Assembly (NCBI GenBank): GCA_965602635.1 | Contig: CBFCZU010000083.1 | Coordinates: 1-15,880 of the forward strand | DNA: 15,880 nt | Source: CBFCZU01 sp965602635 | GTDB lineage: Bacteria > Planctomycetota > Phycisphaerae > SM23-33 | Direction of reading: 5' to 3' | Shown here: piece after piece, positions 12,917 to 15,880 of the stretch | Numbering within the stretch: the first letter of the stretch is position 1 | Layout: every line of letters starts with the position of its first letter | The notes under the pieces: model-generated | The model's database searches: none | Seen by the model: the letters and a program-made list of their open reading frames with translations, nothing else | What the model was told of the DNA's origin: nothing | Made by a program: the position numbers and the translations under genes

Positions 12917-15847
12917 ATGATGAAGCCGGTTCGCTTTGCGCTGGCGGCGTCGCTGCTGGCGTGCGGGTGCGCGGCGCCGCCCAAGTTGCCCCAGCGGTTC
13001 ATCCCCGTGGCCTACTGCCCGCGGACGGCCGCGCCGCCCAAGCTCGACGGCAACCTCAACGACCGCTGCTGGCGGGCCGCCGGCGTGCTCGAGGACTTCA
13101 TGCTGAACCGCGACGATGCCTTTCCTCCTCGCAAGACGCAAGCCCGCATCGTCCGCGACGAGAAGTGGATCTACCTCGCCTTCCGCTGCATGGAGGACGA
13201 CATGGCTCACGCCCACGTGCAGAAGACCGGGCGTGCGCTGCTGTGGTACGAGGACTCGGTCGAGATATTCATCGACGCCCGGCGCGGCGACAGCGACTAC
13301 GCGCAGTTCGGCGGCAACGTGCTGGGGGCCAGCAACCTGCCCATCCCGCCGGGCGAGCCGCAGGCCCTGCTGGCAAAGGGCAAGTCGCGGGGCGACCGGT
13401 GGACGCTCGAGTGCCGCGTGCTCATCAAGGGCCTGACGAAGACCCCGCCGGCCGACGGCGAAGTCTGGGGGCTGAACCTCTGCCGCAACCGCCGGCGCGG
13501 CGGCGTCAACGAGTGCACCAGTTGGGCGCGGCTGAAGGGCGGCTTCCACGTGCCGGACATCTTCGGCCTGCTGGTCTTCTGCGAGAAGCTGCCGCGCGTC
13601 CGCGTCACCAACGTGTACATGCCCGGGCGGCACTCCGGCGACAACGTCGCCCTGGTGCGTCTGGCGGGCCCGGCGGCCACGGCCGCGTCGGTCGCGCTCA
13701 CCTCCACCGGGCGACGCGAGCGGCGAAAGGCCCGGCTCGATAGCATCGGCCTGGCATCGGTCGGGGTGCCCTACCGCCTCGGCGCCGGCGCGAACTCCCT
13801 GACGCTGACCGTCGAGGCCCGCAAGCGGCAGATCCTCAAGGCCGCCTTCCGGGCAGTGCCCAGCGCCCGCCCGATGTGGGTCAGGTACGCACCGAACGTC
13901 GGGTCGTTCGCCCTGGCCGTCAACCACGAGGTGATCCGCCAGGGCGAGGAGCTGCAAGGCAGCATCCAGGCGGCCATGGAAGACTCCGACCGCCCCGCCC
14001 CGAGGGTCGCCTGGAGCCTGCTGACCACCGACCCGCTGCCCATGAGGCGGGTGGCGCCCGACGGGCGGTTCGCGATCGACCAGCACATGCCCGACGGCGA
14101 GGCGATGCTCACGGCCCGGCTGATCGAACCCTCCGGCAACACCGTCGCGACGCTGCGGCGGAAGGTGGCGATCGCCGGCAAGGCATTGGCCAGGTGCGGC
14201 CTGCGGGCGGGAATCTGCCGGGACCGCGCGAGCAAGCTCCGGGCCAAGCTCAAGGGCGAGGACGAACTGCTTTGCCTCGACAAGGCCCAGACCAAGATCG
14301 GCGTGCTCAAGGGCCTCGTCACCGCCCGCAGCGCGGACCGGGCCGCAGACGCGGCCGAGGAAATCGAGCACCACGTCGCACGCCTCGAAAAAGGCCTCCT
14401 GCCCGTCTGGGGCCACCACGAGTGCCTCTACACCTCCGGCATCGACGGCAGCCGCCAGCCATACGCCGTCGCTGTCCCCAAGACCTACGACCCAAACGGC
14501 ACCGACCGCCTGCCGGCGCTCATCTGGCTGCACGGCTTCTTGGGCGACGACCCCTGGCCGCGGGAGGGCCTCATGCAGTACATGGGCCCGATGGAACTGG
14601 CCTGCATGAAGAAGGGGTTCATCTTCGTGTACCCGTTCGGGCGCGGCTCGCAGGGCTACCGCCACGACGGCGAGGCCGACGTCTGGGCCGTCTGGAAGGC
14701 CGTCAACGAACGCTGGCGGATCGACCCCGACCGCGTGTACCTGGCCGGCTTTTCGATGGGCGGGGCGGGCACGGCGCGGCTGTCGGCGGCCCACCCGCAC
14801 GTCTTCGCCGCCGCGGCGGTCTATTCCGGGGGGCTGGGCAAGGAGCTGTTCGCCAACCTCCGCCACCTGCCCATGCGCTTCGAGGCCGGCGGGCAGGAAG
14901 GCGGGCAGAAAATGGTCGCCTACCACAAGGAAGGCTTCGCCAAGGTCGGCGGCCGGGTGGCCGATACCGTCCTGCTCTCACACCCCAACGCAGGCCACAC
15001 CACCGGCTACGTGGACTATGAGGCCCTGCTGGACTGGTTCGGCAAGTTCCGCCGCGTCGCCGACCCGCCGGTGGTGACGTGCGCGACATCGCACCTCCGC
15101 CACAACCGCGCCTACTGGCTGAGCATCGACGCCTTCGAGACGTATGGCCAACCGGCGCGGGCCGACGCCCGGATCGACCGCGGGCGGCTGGCGGTCACCA
15201 CGTCGAACGTCGCGGCGCTGACGCTCCGCCCGCCGCCGCGGCTGCTGGCCAGGCCGCTGCACGTCACGCTCAACGGCAAGCCGGTGCCCGACGCGACGCT
15301 GGAGAAGGGCGCGATCGAGCTGCGGGTCGCCCCCCGCCCCGCCGGGCCGCTCGCCAAGGACCTACTGCTGTGCGGGCCAATCCGCGACGCCTTCACCCGC
15401 GAGCTGATACTCGTCGCCGCCGCCAACGACAAGGCCACGCTCGACGCCGCCGAGATCGTCGCCGCCCGCTGGCGGAGGTGGCACCACGGGCGGCTGGAGG
15501 TCAGGCCGGAATCGCAAATCTCCGTGGGCGATATCGGCGGGCGGAGCATCATCCTCGTCGGGCCGTGGAAGGCCGAGGAACTCATGGCCCGCGTGGCCGC
15601 GGCCGCGCCCGTGAAGATCGACCCGAAGGGGATCACCGTCTCAGGCCGGAGGAAGGAAGGCAAGGACCTGGGGATCATCTTCGTGTACCCCCGCGGCGAC
15701 GCCGGGAACTACTTCGTGGCGATCACCGGCCAGAGCCCCGCCGGCGTCCTGGCCGCGTGCAAAATGTTCGCCCAGGGCGCCTACCGCGGCGACTACGCCG
15801 TCACCGCCGACGGCCCGTCGGGCTACTTCGACGCAAGCTGGAAATAG
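12917..15847 (+). CDS. Large lipoprotein: CBM9-like domain plus alpha/beta-hydrolase esterase
   Basis: A 976-residue lipoprotein. The signal ends in the lipobox LLAC with Cys16 lipidated. Residues about 35-225 resemble a family 9 carbohydrate-binding (CBM9/DOMON-like) domain: PPKLDGNLNDRCW, then WIYLAFRC, then YEDSVEIFID, then WGLNLCRNR. Residues about 230-430 look like beta-sandwich linkers, and 430-490 are helical. Residues about 500-715 are an alpha/beta hydrolase of the feruloyl-esterase/PHB-depolymerase type: oxyanion LHGF (His539), nucleophile Ser613 in GFSMGG, and a likely catalytic His694 in NAGHTTG. The last 250 residues form an unidentified domain. It probably removes ester groups from polysaccharides at the outer membrane or in the periplasm. 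Start: ATG 12917 follows GGAAGGGG; the next codon, ATG 12920, has better spacing and equals it in plausibility. No terminator is seen before the window ends. Confidence 0.88.
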   Translation: MMKPVRFALAASLLACGCAAPPKLPQRFIPVAYCPRTAAPPKLDGNLNDRCWRAAGVLEDFMLNRDDAFPPRKTQARIVRDEKWIYLAFRCMEDDMAHAHVQKTGRALLWYEDSVEIFIDARRGDSDYAQFGGNVLGASNLPIPPGEPQALLAKGKSRGDRWTLECRVLIKGLTKTPPADGEVWGLNLCRNRRRGGVNECTSWARLKGGFHVPDIFGLLVFCEKLPRVRVTNVYMPGRHSGDNVALVRLAGPAATAASVALTSTGRRERRKARLDSIGLASVGVPYRLGAGANSLTLTVEARKRQILKAAFRAVPSARPMWVRYAPNVGSFALAVNHEVIRQGEELQGSIQAAMEDSDRPAPRVAWSLLTTDPLPMRRVAPDGRFAIDQHMPDGEAMLTARLIEPSGNTVATLRRKVAIAGKALARCGLRAGICRDRASKLRAKLKGEDELLCLDKAQTKIGVLKGLVTARSADRAADAAEEIEHHVARLEKGLLPVWGHHECLYTSGIDGSRQPYAVAVPKTYDPNGTDRLPALIWLHGFLGDDPWPREGLMQYMGPMELACMKKGFIFVYPFGRGSQGYRHDGEADVWAVWKAVNERWRIDPDRVYLAGFSMGGAGTARLSAAHPHVFAAAAVYSGGLGKELFANLRHLPMRFEAGGQEGGQKMVAYHKEGFAKVGGRVADTVLLSHPNAGHTTGYVDYEALLDWFGKFRRVADPPVVTCATSHLRHNRAYWLSIDAFETYGQPARADARIDRGRLAVTTSNVAALTLRPPPRLLARPLHVTLNGKPVPDATLEKGAIELRVAPRPAGPLAKDLLLCGPIRDAFTRELILVAAANDKATLDAAEIVAARWRRWHHGRLEVRPESQISVGDIGGRSIILVGPWKAEELMARVAAAAPVKIDPKGITVSGRRKEGKDLGIIFVYPRGDAGNYFVAITGQSPAGVLAACKMFAQGAYRGDYAVTADGPSGYFDASWK

Positions 15848-15880
15848 CGCCCCAGCCGTGCTGCCCCCACCCTTCAGCTG

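Noticed and set aside
12731..14926. Long open frame continuing upstream of the creatininase gene, antisense to the lipoprotein gene
   Set aside because: The creatininase fold and a good ribosome site start at 12730. The extension mirrors the codon pattern of a real plus-strand gene with clear domains, a common effect in very GC-rich DNA.

Overview
The window is very GC-rich DNA with dense coding on both strands and no mobile elements or CRISPR arrays. Several gene types point to a Planctomycetota-like bacterium, possibly of the Phycisphaerae: a fused SUMT/HemD enzyme, a serine hydrolase joined to a DUF4185-like domain, a large lipoprotein carrying a CBM9-like domain and an esterase, exported HEAT proteins with Ala/Pro linkers, and a creatininase-family protein. 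This assignment is inferred from gene content; no marker gene settles it.

Layout. 1-361: a tRNA-Gln(CUG) gene on the minus strand with its promoter, two adjacent perfect or near-perfect hairpins just downstream of it, and a strong intrinsic terminator for the next gene. 362-712 (minus): a small PilZ-domain protein. 823-3575 (plus): a two-gene operon of a bifunctional uroporphyrinogen-III methyltransferase/synthase (tetrapyrrole synthesis) and an MFS-like transporter. It meets the next minus-strand gene across a short 8-bp tandem repeat. 3609-4516 (minus): a translationally coupled pair, a ribbon-helix-helix regulator with a Cys-rich zinc-ribbon-like tail and a polytopic membrane protein with a His-rich tail. 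The promoter of this pair has a perfect 17-bp palindrome lying over its -10 box. 4630-12730 (minus): a run of independent-looking genes: serine hydrolase/DUF4185 fusion, exported HEAT protein with an embedded degenerate receiver domain, D-2-hydroxyacid dehydrogenase, TPR protein with a possible coupled leader ORF, and a creatininase-family hydrolase. 12917-15847 (plus): a large lipoprotein esterase.

How the parts may work together. The clearest candidate for an undescribed system is the regulator/membrane-protein pair at 3609-4602. Cys and His residues in both proteins, the ATGA overlap, and the palindrome covering the promoter suggest a self-regulated metal-responsive module, but the metal and the direction of transport cannot be read from sequence. 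The second is the exported HEAT protein with a CheY-like domain that lacks the phospho-acceptor Asp and the conserved Lys, made from a promoter with exact consensus -35 and -10 boxes. The surface and exported hydrolases suggest degradation of polysaccharides or their esters, but they are not arranged as one operon.
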